The notes below the pieces were generated by a model. It did no database searches. It worked only from the letters and a program-made list of their open reading frames with translations, and was not told the DNA's origin. Shown one piece after another: positions 50,555 to 59,111 of a stretch of DNA of 64,000 nucleotides. Made by a program: the position numbers and the translations under genes. The stretch lies in NCBI GenBank assembly GCA_963645945.1, contig CAVIUA010000024.1:23534-87533 (forward strand), read 5' to 3'. The stretch comes from CAG-877 sp963645945 (lineage in GTDB: Bacteria > Bacillota_I > Bacilli_A > RF39 > UBA660). The number at the start of each line of letters is the position of its first letter. The stretch's first letter is position 1.

Positions 50555-52399
50555 ATGAGTAAAATTATTGGTATCGATTTAGGTACAACAAATTCATGTG
50601 CAGCTGTACTAGAAGCAGGAGCTGCTAAAGTAATTCCAAATCCAGAAGGTGGAAGAACAACTCCATCAGTTGTTGCTTTCAAAAAAGGAGAGAAAATCGT
50701 TGGTGAATCAGCAAAACGTCAAGCTTTAACTAACCCTAACACAGTATCTTCAATTAAGAGAAAAATGGGAACTAGTGAAAAAGTAGAACTAGAAGGTAAG
50801 AAATATACTCCAGAAGAAATTTCAGCTATGATTCTTTCATATATTAAAGATTACGCAGAAAGTTACTTAGGAGAAAAAGTTACAAAGGCTGTTATTACAG
50901 TTCCGGCATACTTCAACGATGCACAACGTCAAGCTACTAAAAACGCTGGTAAAATTGCTGGTTTAGAAGTAGAAAGAATTATTAATGAACCAACTGCTGC
51001 TGCCTTAGCATATGGTCTTGAAAAAGATGAAGGACAAACAATTTTAGTATACGATTTAGGTGGAGGAACATTCGATGTTTCAATCCTTGAATTAGGTGAT
51101 GGTGTTTTCGAAGTTAAAGCAACAGCTGGTAATAACCATTTAGGTGGAGATGACTTTGATGAAAGAGTTATCGAATACTTAGTAAAAGAATTCAAAAAAG
51201 AAAATGATGTAGACTTATCAAAAGATAAAATGGCTATGCAACGTTTAAAAGAAGTAGCTGAAAAAGCTAAAAAAGATTTATCAGGAATGGTATCAACTCA
51301 AGTATCAGCACCATTTATTGCTAAAGGTGATGACGGAGAACCTCTACACTTAGATATGACATTAACAAGAGCTAAATTTGAAGACTTAATATCTGATTTA
51401 GTAGAATCAACACTAGATCCAGTTAAAAAAGCATTAAAAGATGCTAAGATGACAAAGAAAGATATCGATAAAGTAATTTTAGTAGGTGGATCTACTCGTG
51501 TACCTATGGTATATGATTTAATAACTAAAGAATTAGGGAAAGAACCAAGTCGTGAAGTTAACCCAGATGAAGTAGTTGCCATGGGTGCTGCTATTCAAGG
51601 TGGAGTTTTAACTGGTGATGTTAATGACATCGTATTACTTGATGTTACACCATTATCATTAGGACTTGAAACATTAGGTGGAGTTATGACAACACTAATT
51701 CCAAGAAACACAACAATTCCAACATCAAAGAAAGAAGTATTCTCAACTGCTGCTGATAATCAACCTGCTGTTGATATTCATATCTTACAAGGTGAACGTC
51801 CAATGGCGGCAGATAACAAAACATTAGGAAACTTCCAATTAGGAAACATTCCACCAGCACCAAGAGGAGTACCACAAATTGAAGTTAGATTTGATATCGA
51901 TGCAAACGGAATCGTTAACGTAACAGCAAAAGATTTAGGAACAAATAAAGAACAATCAATTACTATAACTTCAAGTACAAATCTTTCAGATGACGAAATT
52001 GAAAGAATGCGTAAAGAAGCTGAAGAAAATAAAGAAGCTGATGAAAAACGTAAAGAAGAAGCTGAAATTAGAAACGAAGCTGAACAAATGGTTTTCCAAA
52101 CAGAAAAAGCTATTAAAGATTTAGGAGATAAAGCTGATAAGAAAGAAGTAGAAGAAGCTGAAGACCTAATCAAAGATTTAAAGAAAGCTCTAGAAAAAGG
52201 CGATATTGACGAAATCAAAGAAGAAAAAGAAAAACTTCAAGAAAAAGCTATGGCTCTAGCAACAAAAGTATATGAACAAGCTGCTAAAGAACGTCAACAA
52301 GAAGAAAATGATGACGAAAAAGAAGATGACAAAAAAGAAACAAAAAAACGTAAAAAGAAAGATGACGATGTAAAAGAAGCAGACATTGAAGAAGAATAA
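50555..52399 (+). CDS. dnaK: Molecular chaperone DnaK (Hsp70)
   Basis: The 614-aa Hsp70. IIGIDLGTTNSCAA, the ATPase blocks NEPTAAALAYGLEK and VYDLGGGTFDVSILE, VGGSTRVPMV, and the substrate-binding segment LLDVTPLSLGLETLGGVMT are all intact. The C-terminal tail is highly charged (EEKEDDKKETKKRKKKDDD) and ends EADIEEE. Codon usage is more biased than that of the neighbours, as expected for a highly expressed gene. AAGGAGAG precedes the ATG. Confidence 0.97.
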   Translation: MSKIIGIDLGTTNSCAAVLEAGAAKVIPNPEGGRTTPSVVAFKKGEKIVGESAKRQALTNPNTVSSIKRKMGTSEKVELEGKKYTPEEISAMILSYIKDYAESYLGEKVTKAVITVPAYFNDAQRQATKNAGKIAGLEVERIINEPTAAALAYGLEKDEGQTILVYDLGGGTFDVSILELGDGVFEVKATAGNNHLGGDDFDERVIEYLVKEFKKENDVDLSKDKMAMQRLKEVAEKAKKDLSGMVSTQVSAPFIAKGDDGEPLHLDMTLTRAKFEDLISDLVESTLDPVKKALKDAKMTKKDIDKVILVGGSTRVPMVYDLITKELGKEPSREVNPDEVVAMGAAIQGGVLTGDVNDIVLLDVTPLSLGLETLGGVMTTLIPRNTTIPTSKKEVFSTAADNQPAVDIHILQGERPMAADNKTLGNFQLGNIPPAPRGVPQIEVRFDIDANGIVNVTAKDLGTNKEQSITITSSTNLSDDEIERMRKEAEENKEADEKRKEEAEIRNEAEQMVFQTEKAIKDLGDKADKKEVEEAEDLIKDLKKALEKGDIDEIKEEKEKLQEKAMALATKVYEQAAKERQQEENDDEKEDDKKETKKRKKKDDDVKEADIEEE

Positions 52400-52414
52400 A
52401 ATTAGAAAGGAACA

Positions 52415-52453
52415 AATAAGAAGTAGTCTTCATTTAAGAACTACTTCTTATTA
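52415..52453 (+). promoter_or_regulatory. Long perfect hairpin between dnaK and dnaJ
   Basis: A 13-bp perfect stem, AATAAGAAGTAGT (52415-52427) with ACTACTTCTTATT (52441-52453), partly extendable into the 13-nt loop. There is no T tract behind it, so it is more likely an mRNA-stabilising or processing hairpin, or a weak terminator, that sets the dnaK:dnaJ ratio. Confidence 0.65.
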
Positions 52454-52469
52454 CTAATTTAAAATAAAA

Positions 52470-52570
52470 TGGAAAAAATATTAGAAAGAGACGAAATAGA
52501 ACCAAGAGATAGATGAGATTTGAAAAGTATATATAAAAATCTAGATGAATTTAAAAAATTAAGTAAGTAA
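52470..52570 (+). pseudogene. Remnant of an oligoendopeptidase F (pepF) N terminus
   Basis: ATG 52470 gives MEKILERDEI; after a one-base loss near 52500 the other frame reads PRDR-stop-DLKSIYKNLDEFKKLSK and ends with TAA at 52568-52570. The combined pattern, DEI then W-DL-SIY-N-DEF with the Trp codon turned into TGA, looks like the first ~32 residues of M3-family PepF. The rest of the gene is missing; dnaJ begins 16 bases later. It appears to be a short fossil in the dnaK-dnaJ gap. The identification rests on few residues. Confidence 0.5.
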
Positions 52571-52585
52571 AAGAGGTGTAATTAC

Positions 52586-53728
52586 ATGGCTGATAAAAGA
52601 GATTATTATGAAGTGCTTGGTGTAAGCAAAAGTGCCAGTACTGATGAAATAAAAAGTGCATTTCGAAAGAAAGCAAAACAATATCATCCAGACTTAAATA
52701 AAGATGATCCAAATGCAGCTGATAAATTTAAAGAAGCACAAGAAGCGTATGAAGTATTATCAGACGAATCAAAACGTAAAATGTATGATCAATATGGTCA
52801 TGCTGGCGTTAATAATTCTTATGCTGGAGGCGGATCTGGTTTTGGTGGATTTGATGCATCAGGCTTTGACTTTGGTGATATTTTCGATTCCTTCTTTGGA
52901 GGAGCAACATCTAACTTTGGCGGCTTTTCAAATTTTGGAGGTTCATCATCAAATTCAAGAGCGACACGTGGCAGTGATGTTTTAATGAGAATGAATCTTG
53001 ACTTTGAAGAAGCTATCTTTGGAACTGAAAAGAAATTTAATTTGGATGTTATTGAAGATTGCGAAGAATGTCATGGTAAAGGTGGCTTTGATTCAGAAAC
53101 CTGTGAAACATGTCATGGTACAGGAACAGTAACTAGTCAAAGACAAACAATCCTAGGTTCATTCCTTTCAAAAGGACCATGTCCAGACTGTGGAGGTAAA
53201 GGAAAAACTTACAAAAGAAAATGTAGTGAATGTGCTGGAAAAGGAAAAGTTAAGAAAAACAAACGCATTACAATTAATATTCCAGCCGGTGTAAACACAG
53301 GTGATAGACAAAGGGTATCAGGTAAAGGAAACCCTGGTACTAATGATGGACCAAATGGTGATTTATATTTAGAATATGTAGTGTCAGAACATGATTATTA
53401 TGTTCGCGATAATGATGATATCTACTTAGAAGTACCAATTACTATTACAGAAGCCATTCTTGGATGTAAGAAAATGATACCTACATTATACGGAAATGTA
53501 AAATTAACAATTCCATCTGGAACTGATTCAGGTGAAAAACAAAAAATAAAAGGAAAAGGTGTAAATAACGAATATCGTCATCATAAAGGAGATATGTATG
53601 TAGTATTTAAAGTTTACACACCAAAGAAATTAAATAAAGAACAAAGAGCCTTAATTGATAAACTATCACAAACCGATCTTAGTACAAAAGAAGTAAATGA
53701 ATTTGATCGATTTGTAACAAATAATTAA
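52586..53728 (+). CDS. dnaJ: Chaperone DnaJ (Hsp40)
   Basis: A type I DnaJ of 380 aa: J domain with the HPD motif (QYHPDLNKDDPNA), Gly/Phe-rich segment (residues ~75-128), four CxxCxGxG zinc repeats (CEECHGKG, CETCHGTG, CPDCGGKG, CSECAGKG) and the C-terminal substrate domains. Stimulates DnaK ATPase. It sits 187 bases downstream of dnaK, beyond a strong hairpin and a pepF remnant, so it may be expressed at a lower level or partly on its own. AAGAGGTG precedes the ATG. Confidence 0.96.
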   Translation: MADKRDYYEVLGVSKSASTDEIKSAFRKKAKQYHPDLNKDDPNAADKFKEAQEAYEVLSDESKRKMYDQYGHAGVNNSYAGGGSGFGGFDASGFDFGDIFDSFFGGATSNFGGFSNFGGSSSNSRATRGSDVLMRMNLDFEEAIFGTEKKFNLDVIEDCEECHGKGGFDSETCETCHGTGTVTSQRQTILGSFLSKGPCPDCGGKGKTYKRKCSECAGKGKVKKNKRITINIPAGVNTGDRQRVSGKGNPGTNDGPNGDLYLEYVVSEHDYYVRDNDDIYLEVPITITEAILGCKKMIPTLYGNVKLTIPSGTDSGEKQKIKGKGVNNEYRHHKGDMYVVFKVYTPKKLNKEQRALIDKLSQTDLSTKEVNEFDRFVTNN

Positions 53729-53733
53729 CAATT

Positions 53734-53771
53734 AACTGATACACAATAAAATGTATCAGTTTTTCTTTTTT
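53734..53771 (+). terminator. Intrinsic terminator of the hrcA-dnaJ operon
   Basis: AACTGATACA (53734-53743) pairs with TGTATCAGTT (53752-53761), 8-nt loop, T-rich tail. Confidence 0.88.
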
Positions 53772-53842
53772 AAAATTGTTGCAAAAGCAACACACAAAAA
53801 GCGACATATATGATACAATTAATTAGACTAAGGAGGAAAATA

Positions 53843-54760
53843 ATGACAAAAGGAGATAAATATACAAAAGAAATTTTACAAAGAATTTTAGATGAAGGTT
53901 GTTTAGACAAAAACCCTAGACCATGCTACGCAGATGGGACACCAGCTTATACTTTGAGTGTTAATCATGGTATGTGTACATATGATTTAACTAAAGGAGA
54001 AAGCCCTTTAGTAACGCTAAGACCTATTGCTGTAAAGGCATCAATTGCCGAAATCTTATGGATATATCAAAAAGAAAGTAATGACCTAGTTGTTTTTGAT
54101 GAATTACTAGGAAAAAATACTTGGAATGAAAATCATGAAATCAATAACTGGTGGAAAGATTGGGCATTAAGAGATGAATCTGGTAATTATTTATTAAATA
54201 AAGCAGGCCATCCATACATAGGTTCTTGTTATGGAGAAACAGTGAGAAAACATAAATTAGTAAAAAAATTGATTAAAGACATTAAAGAAAATCCTGATGG
54301 TAGAAGACATATAATTAGTTTATGGCAAGAAATTGATTTTAATAAACCACACGGATTAAAGCCCTGTGCCTTTCTAACAGAATGGAATGTTCGTCATGAA
54401 AAAGATGGAATAGACTATTTAGATATGTGTCTAGTTCAACGATCAAGTGATTTCGCAACAGCGGGCTGTATTAACCAGGTTCAATATATTGTCTTATTAA
54501 ATCTTATTGCGAGACACTTAAATTTAACACCTGGAACTTTTACTTGGTTCTATAATAATATTCAAATTTATGATCATCATATTGAACAAGCAAAAGAATT
54601 AATAAGAAGAGAACCTATTGAATGTAATCCAAGTATCTGGCTAAATCCAGATAAAAAGAATTTCTATGATTTTACTGTTGCTGATATAAAAGTAGTAGGT
54701 TACCCAAGAGACAAAATAAAAGAACAAAATCCTCAATTGAAATTTGATTTAGGTATTTAA
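53843..54760 (+). CDS. thyA: Thymidylate synthase ThyA
   Basis: Converts dUMP to dTMP with methylene-tetrahydrofolate. ATG 53843 follows AAGGAGGAAAATA; an in-frame ATG at 53810 has no ribosome site. The 305-aa protein has the RRHIISLWQ block, catalytic Cys175 in LKPCAFLTEW, QRSSDFATAGCINQVQY for dUMP binding and FYNNIQIYDHHIEQAKEL. It is two bases from folA, the usual pairing, since the reaction yields dihydrofolate. Residues ~15-55 (DGTPAYTLSVNHGMCTYDL) fit the longer Bacillus/Lactobacillus ThyA subtype. Confidence 0.95.
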   Translation: MTKGDKYTKEILQRILDEGCLDKNPRPCYADGTPAYTLSVNHGMCTYDLTKGESPLVTLRPIAVKASIAEILWIYQKESNDLVVFDELLGKNTWNENHEINNWWKDWALRDESGNYLLNKAGHPYIGSCYGETVRKHKLVKKLIKDIKENPDGRRHIISLWQEIDFNKPHGLKPCAFLTEWNVRHEKDGIDYLDMCLVQRSSDFATAGCINQVQYIVLLNLIARHLNLTPGTFTWFYNNIQIYDHHIEQAKELIRREPIECNPSIWLNPDKKNFYDFTVADIKVVGYPRDKIKEQNPQLKFDLGI

Positions 54761-54762
54761 AA

Positions 54763-55251
54763 ATGGCAACAATATCAATGATAGCGGCAATAGGAAAAAA
54801 TAATGAACTTGGTAAAAACAATAATCTCTTATGGCATATATCTGAAGACCTAAAGTTTTTTAAGAACGAAACATTAGGTAAAAAGGTCATTCTTGGGAGA
54901 AAAACATTAGAATCTCTTCCTGGTCTTTTAAAAGGAAGAATTCATTTAGTCTTAACAAGTAAACATCTTGATGAAAATGAAAATCTAAAAGCATTTAAAA
55001 GTATAGAGGAACTTTTAAAATACTTAGATGATTTAGATGAAGAAGTAATGGTCATAGGTGGTGGAAAAATCTATAAAGAATTTCTACCATATGCTGATAA
55101 ATTAATATTAACAGAAATAAATGATACAAAAGATGCAGATACTTATTTTCCTAATTTCGATAAGGAAAAATATGAAAAACAAATCTTATGTATTCATAAT
55201 GAGTCAGGTATAGAATATACACATGTAATATACACAAAAAAAAATTACTAA
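54763..55251 (+). CDS. folA: Dihydrofolate reductase
   Basis: Reduces dihydrofolate made by ThyA. The 162-aa protein starts ISMIAAIGKNNELGKNNNLLWHISEDLKFFK, with the conserved Trp and the acidic residue in the substrate site, then VILGRKTLESLP (NADPH binding), VMVIGGGKIYKEFLPYADKLILTEI and the C-terminal DADTYFPNF. All are normal for chromosomal DHFR. Translationally coupled to thyA. Confidence 0.95.
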   Translation: MATISMIAAIGKNNELGKNNNLLWHISEDLKFFKNETLGKKVILGRKTLESLPGLLKGRIHLVLTSKHLDENENLKAFKSIEELLKYLDDLDEEVMVIGGGKIYKEFLPYADKLILTEINDTKDADTYFPNFDKEKYEKQILCIHNESGIEYTHVIYTKKNY

Positions 55252-55267
55252 TATAGTGATTTTTTTT
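55239..55267 (+). terminator. Intrinsic terminator after folA
   Basis: AAAATTAC (55241-55248) pairs with GTGATTTT (55256-55263, one G-U pair), 7-nt loop containing the stop codon, T run. Confidence 0.75.
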
Positions 55268-55276
55268 AATTTAAAA

Positions 55277-55305
55277 TTGAGTTTTTTATAAAAATATTGT
55301 AAGAT
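55277..55305 (+). promoter_or_regulatory. Probable promoter of the paired kinases
   Basis: TTGAGT (55277-55282), 17-base spacer, TAAGAT (55300-55305). Confidence 0.5.
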
Positions 55306-55335
55306 AAAATAGAATAATAGATGGGATGTGTTAGT

Positions 55336-57165
55336 ATGGATTTAAAATTATTTGGTAGTATGGCTTTTGCAATATGTGCTTTAGGATATTTAATTCTCAT
55401 ATTACTTATGTATTTCAATAAGAAAAGAACAGGTGACCTTCAAAGTAAGATATTTACTATTTTACTTTACTTAGGTGTTTTAATATCATTTTGTGAAATA
55501 GGTTATACATATGGTCTTTCTATTGCAGATACAAATCCTAAACTGGCAGAAATAGCATGTAGAATTTATACAATAGGTGATTTAGTCTGGATTAATTTAT
55601 TAATATACTACTTAATAACACTATTTGAGAAATATGATGATAAAGTAAAAGAAAAAAAACATAATTTAATAACATTCTTAGTTCTATTAATTATTGCTGT
55701 AGTAATGGTAGTTATATCAATGTCGTTACCAATTGAATTTAAAAGTTCTAAATCAGGATTTTATAATTATGCAGGTCCAAGTACATACATTGCATATTTT
55801 GATGGAGTTGTTTTATTAGTAACTATTTTAATTGTAATGATATTTAAAGGTGATACTATTCCAAAGAGTCAAAAAAGACCAATTTATTTTTCTATTATCT
55901 TATTCATGGTTATAATATTACCACAAATAATATTTGATTATGATTATAATACTATAACTTTCATGTTAGTATTTGTAACATCAACATTATACTTTACCAT
56001 TGAAAGTCAAGATAATAAACTTATTCAAGAATTAAAAATGTCCAAAGAAAAAGCAACAATAGCTGATAAAGCTAAAACAGAATTTTTAATAAATATGTCT
56101 CATGAAATAAGAACACCAATGAGTACAATTCTAGGATTTAGTGAAGTATTATTAAATGAAAAACCTTTAACTGAAGAAATAGCTAAACGTGATACAGAAA
56201 ATATATATGAAGCAAGCAATGTTTTATCAGAATTAATTGATTCTATATTAGATATTTCATCATTAGAAAGTAATAAAGAAAAAGAAGAAGACGAAACATA
56301 TAATATCGAAGAACTAACAAGAAAAATAGAAGCGGAATTTATAGCTAAGTCTAATGACGATATCGATTTTAATATTGTAATTAACGAAAATATCCCACAA
56401 AATTTTATTGGTGATGACAAAAAAATACAAAAAATACTTAGTAATATAACTAGATATTTAATGGAAGGAACCCAGTCTGGTTTAATAACACTAGCAGTTG
56501 ACTATAAAAAAATGGAAAAAGAAAACTACCAGCTAATGTTCAAAATATCTAGTAATAATTGCCTTATACCTGATAAAAAATTTGCTATTGAATTTAATGA
56601 CTTTGTAAAATTGGGAGACAATAGTAATGATAATACAATCGAAATAGATGACTTAAAACTTATAATTGCTAAAAAATATATTGATTTATTAAATGGAAAA
56701 ATTGGCTTTAAAAATACAAGTAATAATCATTGTGAATGTACAATTTATTTTGTCCAAGAAATAGGTGATGAAAAAAGTTTACAAGTAGAAAGTATAAAAA
56801 CTCCTTCTATTAAGAAGAAAATATTAATTGTTGATAGTAACAGAGTAAATCATATAATTATAAGTAAATTATTTGAAAAATATCATTTTAGTATATCTAG
56901 TGCATATACAGAAGAAGAATATATTAATAAAGTTACTTTTGAAAAATATGATCTTATATTAATAGATAGTAGTTATATAGATGAAGTCTTAGAACTGAGT
57001 CTCAAAGAAATCAATATGAATTCTATTGTTATAGAAATGAATGAAAATAGAGTAGAAAAAAGTAAAAGTTATATAAATGAAATTATATATAAACCAATAA
57101 GCAAAAATGATATTGATGAAATAGTTTATAAATATATTACAGAAGAAAAGGATGTGAGAATATGA
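55336..57165 (+). CDS. Degenerate hybrid histidine kinase: keeps the phospho-acceptor His, lacks ATP-binding boxes
   Basis: A 609-aa membrane protein with the plan of the kinase at 16166: about seven hydrophobic segments (1-220), hinge YFTIESQD, then a canonical H-box MSHEIRTPMSTI (His256). The ATPase-like domain is degenerate: the Mg-binding Asn of the N-box is replaced (ILSNITRYLMEGT), the G1 motif DxGxG is absent (SSNNCLIPD) and G2 has no Gly pair (IEIDDLKLII). The C-terminal receiver-like domain keeps an Asp (LILIDSSY, residue 544) and a Lys-Pro (YKPI) but has lost part of its acidic pocket (VDS). ATG 55336 is preferred over 55321 for the GGGATGTG site. It overlaps the next kinase gene by four bases. 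It cannot bind ATP in the usual way and probably needs a partner. Confidence 0.85.
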   Translation: MDLKLFGSMAFAICALGYLILILLMYFNKKRTGDLQSKIFTILLYLGVLISFCEIGYTYGLSIADTNPKLAEIACRIYTIGDLVWINLLIYYLITLFEKYDDKVKEKKHNLITFLVLLIIAVVMVVISMSLPIEFKSSKSGFYNYAGPSTYIAYFDGVVLLVTILIVMIFKGDTIPKSQKRPIYFSIILFMVIILPQIIFDYDYNTITFMLVFVTSTLYFTIESQDNKLIQELKMSKEKATIADKAKTEFLINMSHEIRTPMSTILGFSEVLLNEKPLTEEIAKRDTENIYEASNVLSELIDSILDISSLESNKEKEEDETYNIEELTRKIEAEFIAKSNDDIDFNIVINENIPQNFIGDDKKIQKILSNITRYLMEGTQSGLITLAVDYKKMEKENYQLMFKISSNNCLIPDKKFAIEFNDFVKLGDNSNDNTIEIDDLKLIIAKKYIDLLNGKIGFKNTSNNHCECTIYFVQEIGDEKSLQVESIKTPSIKKKILIVDSNRVNHIIISKLFEKYHFSISSAYTEEEYINKVTFEKYDLILIDSSYIDEVLELSLKEINMNSIVIEMNENRVEKSKSYINEIIYKPISKNDIDEIVYKYITEEKDVRI

Positions 57166-59006
57166 TATCAGGATTAATATTGACTATAGGTAGTACCTTT
57201 TTCATGTTCTTACTTCTTGTAGTTTATTTTTCACAAAATAGAAGCGAAACTATTGAAACAAGATTATATAAAGATATGCTTATAACAATGGTATTTTTAT
57301 TAATTACTGAAATAATTATGGCAGTTGTAAACTATTTATCAGATGATTATTTATTAAAACAAATTGTAACTAAAATTCACTGGTCATCAGGAATAGCTTG
57401 GTTTTATTTCTTATATTTTTATTGTATAGCTTTTATAAATGAATTGTCGTTTAATTCATTAAAAGAATTTATTTTATACGATAAAAGAACTAAATTAGTA
57501 ACAGCATTCACAATCATAGTATCTATAATCTACTTATTTATACCATTTAGTAACATGGAAACAATATCATATATTCCAGGTCCAACTGCTTATTATATAT
57601 TAGTATATTGTGCAATAATAGTGTTTTTAATTATTAGTTATACAATTTGTAATAGCAAAATAATGACTATCCAAAAAAGAAAGTCAATTTATTCACAAGT
57701 AATAATTTTAACTATGGTAAGTCTATTACAATTTGCTTTTCCATATATAGCATTTGAAGCTATGGGAGCATCAATGCAAATGTTTTTCTTGTATTTCAAT
57801 ATTGAAAACCCTGACATAAAAAATGTACAAGAATTAGAAGAAATAAAAGAAGGAATTGACAAGTCAAGCAAAACAAAAGCAGACTTTCTTTCAAATATGT
57901 CAAATGAAATTGTTCATCCTATGAATACAATAACAAAATGCAGTAAATTAATATTAAAAGAAAAAAATTACAATGAAATTGAAACAAAAAGTTATATAAA
58001 AGAAATATCCATAGCAGGTGCTAACTTATTAAATATAATAGATAATATTTTGGATATATCAGTATTAGATTCAAATAATGATTTTTTAGAAGAAAAAGAA
58101 TATTCTCCTGCTAATATTGTTAAAGATTTAGTTAATGTAGTAAATACTAAAATAGGAGAAAAACCAGTTGAATTTATATTAAATATAGATGAAAAAATAC
58201 CAAGTAAACTCTATGGTGATCATAATAAATTATATCAAATATTATTAAATTTCTTATCAAATGCAATTGAATACACTGAAGTAGGTAAAATAAAACTATC
58301 AATTTCATCAGAAATAAAAGATCAAAATGAATGTCTTCTTACTTTAAAAGTATCAGATACTGGAAAAGGTATTAATAAAGAAGATAAAGATAAAATAAAT
58401 GCCTTCTTTAATAAAACTGATGTTGATTCTAAAAGAGTAGATGGACGTAGTCTTGGTCTAACAATAGCAAAAAAATATACCGATGTAATGTCAGGTAAAA
58501 TATCATTAGAAAGTGATTATGGAGTAGGAAGTACATTTCAAGTTATAATAAAACAAAAAATAATTAATGATATTCCAATAGGTAATATAACTGACAATAT
58601 CGAAACAAAAGAAAAAATTGATTATATAGATTGTTCTAAGTATACAATATTAATTGTAGATGATGATGCATTAAGTACAAAAGTTACAAAAAGAATATTA
58701 GAACCGTATAAATTTAATATTCAAACATTAGCATCAGGAAGAGAATGTATATATAATATTAAAGCCGAAAATAAATATGATATGATTTTTATGGATCATA
58801 TGATGCATGGATTTGATGGCATAGAAACTCTTCATAAATTAAAAAAACTTGAAGGTTACAATATACCTCCAGTTGTAGTTTTAACAGCAAACGCTATATC
58901 AGGAATGCGTGAAATGTATTTAAATGAAGGCTTCGATGAATATTTACCAAAGCCGATAAAAATTAATGAACTAAATAGTTTAATAAAAAAGTATTTTAAT
59001 AAGTAA
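57162..59006 (+). CDS. Hybrid histidine kinase with intact ATP-binding and receiver domains but no H-box His
   Basis: A 614-aa membrane protein. After a ~215-residue hydrophobic sensor and the hinge YFNIENPD, the H-box reads MSNEIVHPMNTI: the acceptor His is Asn248 (a His occurs at 252, in place of the usual Thr). The catalytic domain is intact: N-box FLSNAIEYT (Asn367), G1 DTGKGI (399-404), G2 GRSLGLTI (428-435). The receiver is intact: DDD at 500-502, Asp545 in FMDHMM, Thr575, Lys597 (PKPI). It overlaps the preceding gene (ATGA). The two proteins have complementary lesions, so a heterodimer phosphorylating in trans is the natural reading. AAGGATGTG is the ribosome site. Confidence 0.87.
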   Translation: MISGLILTIGSTFFMFLLLVVYFSQNRSETIETRLYKDMLITMVFLLITEIIMAVVNYLSDDYLLKQIVTKIHWSSGIAWFYFLYFYCIAFINELSFNSLKEFILYDKRTKLVTAFTIIVSIIYLFIPFSNMETISYIPGPTAYYILVYCAIIVFLIISYTICNSKIMTIQKRKSIYSQVIILTMVSLLQFAFPYIAFEAMGASMQMFFLYFNIENPDIKNVQELEEIKEGIDKSSKTKADFLSNMSNEIVHPMNTITKCSKLILKEKNYNEIETKSYIKEISIAGANLLNIIDNILDISVLDSNNDFLEEKEYSPANIVKDLVNVVNTKIGEKPVEFILNIDEKIPSKLYGDHNKLYQILLNFLSNAIEYTEVGKIKLSISSEIKDQNECLLTLKVSDTGKGINKEDKDKINAFFNKTDVDSKRVDGRSLGLTIAKKYTDVMSGKISLESDYGVGSTFQVIIKQKIINDIPIGNITDNIETKEKIDYIDCSKYTILIVDDDALSTKVTKRILEPYKFNIQTLASGRECIYNIKAENKYDMIFMDHMMHGFDGIETLHKLKKLEGYNIPPVVVLTANAISGMREMYLNEGFDEYLPKPIKINELNSLIKKYFNK

Positions 59007-59035
59007 AAATTTAGTTGATACAATAAAATTTTATA

Positions 59036-59068
59036 AATTAAAAACTCTTCTGATATAAAAGAAGAGTT
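59036..59068 (-). terminator. Intrinsic terminator of rnhC
   Basis: AACTCTTC (59043-59050) and GAAGAGTT (59061-59068) form an 8-bp stem with a 10-nt loop. Read on the minus strand the stem is followed by TTTTTAATTT. Confidence 0.7.
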
Positions 59069-59111
59069 CAAGGCTATTGTAATTCAATGGTCTTTTTATT
59101 TATTATTTTTT

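Noticed and set aside
51778..52218. Long open frame on the minus strand opposite dnaK
   Set aside because: It is the antisense shadow of Glu/Lys-rich, strongly biased codons; no ribosome site, promoter or protein-like composition (Ser/Leu/Phe-rich).
52514..52516. TGA at a Trp position in the pepF-like remnant as a sign of the mycoplasma code
   Set aside because: Other genes here end at TGA and use TGG for Trp throughout, and the fragment is also frameshifted and truncated. It is a nonsense mutation in a fossil.
53778..53791. GTTGC-AAAA-GCAAC hairpin before thyA
   Set aside because: Only five base pairs and no T tract; too weak to call as a regulatory element.
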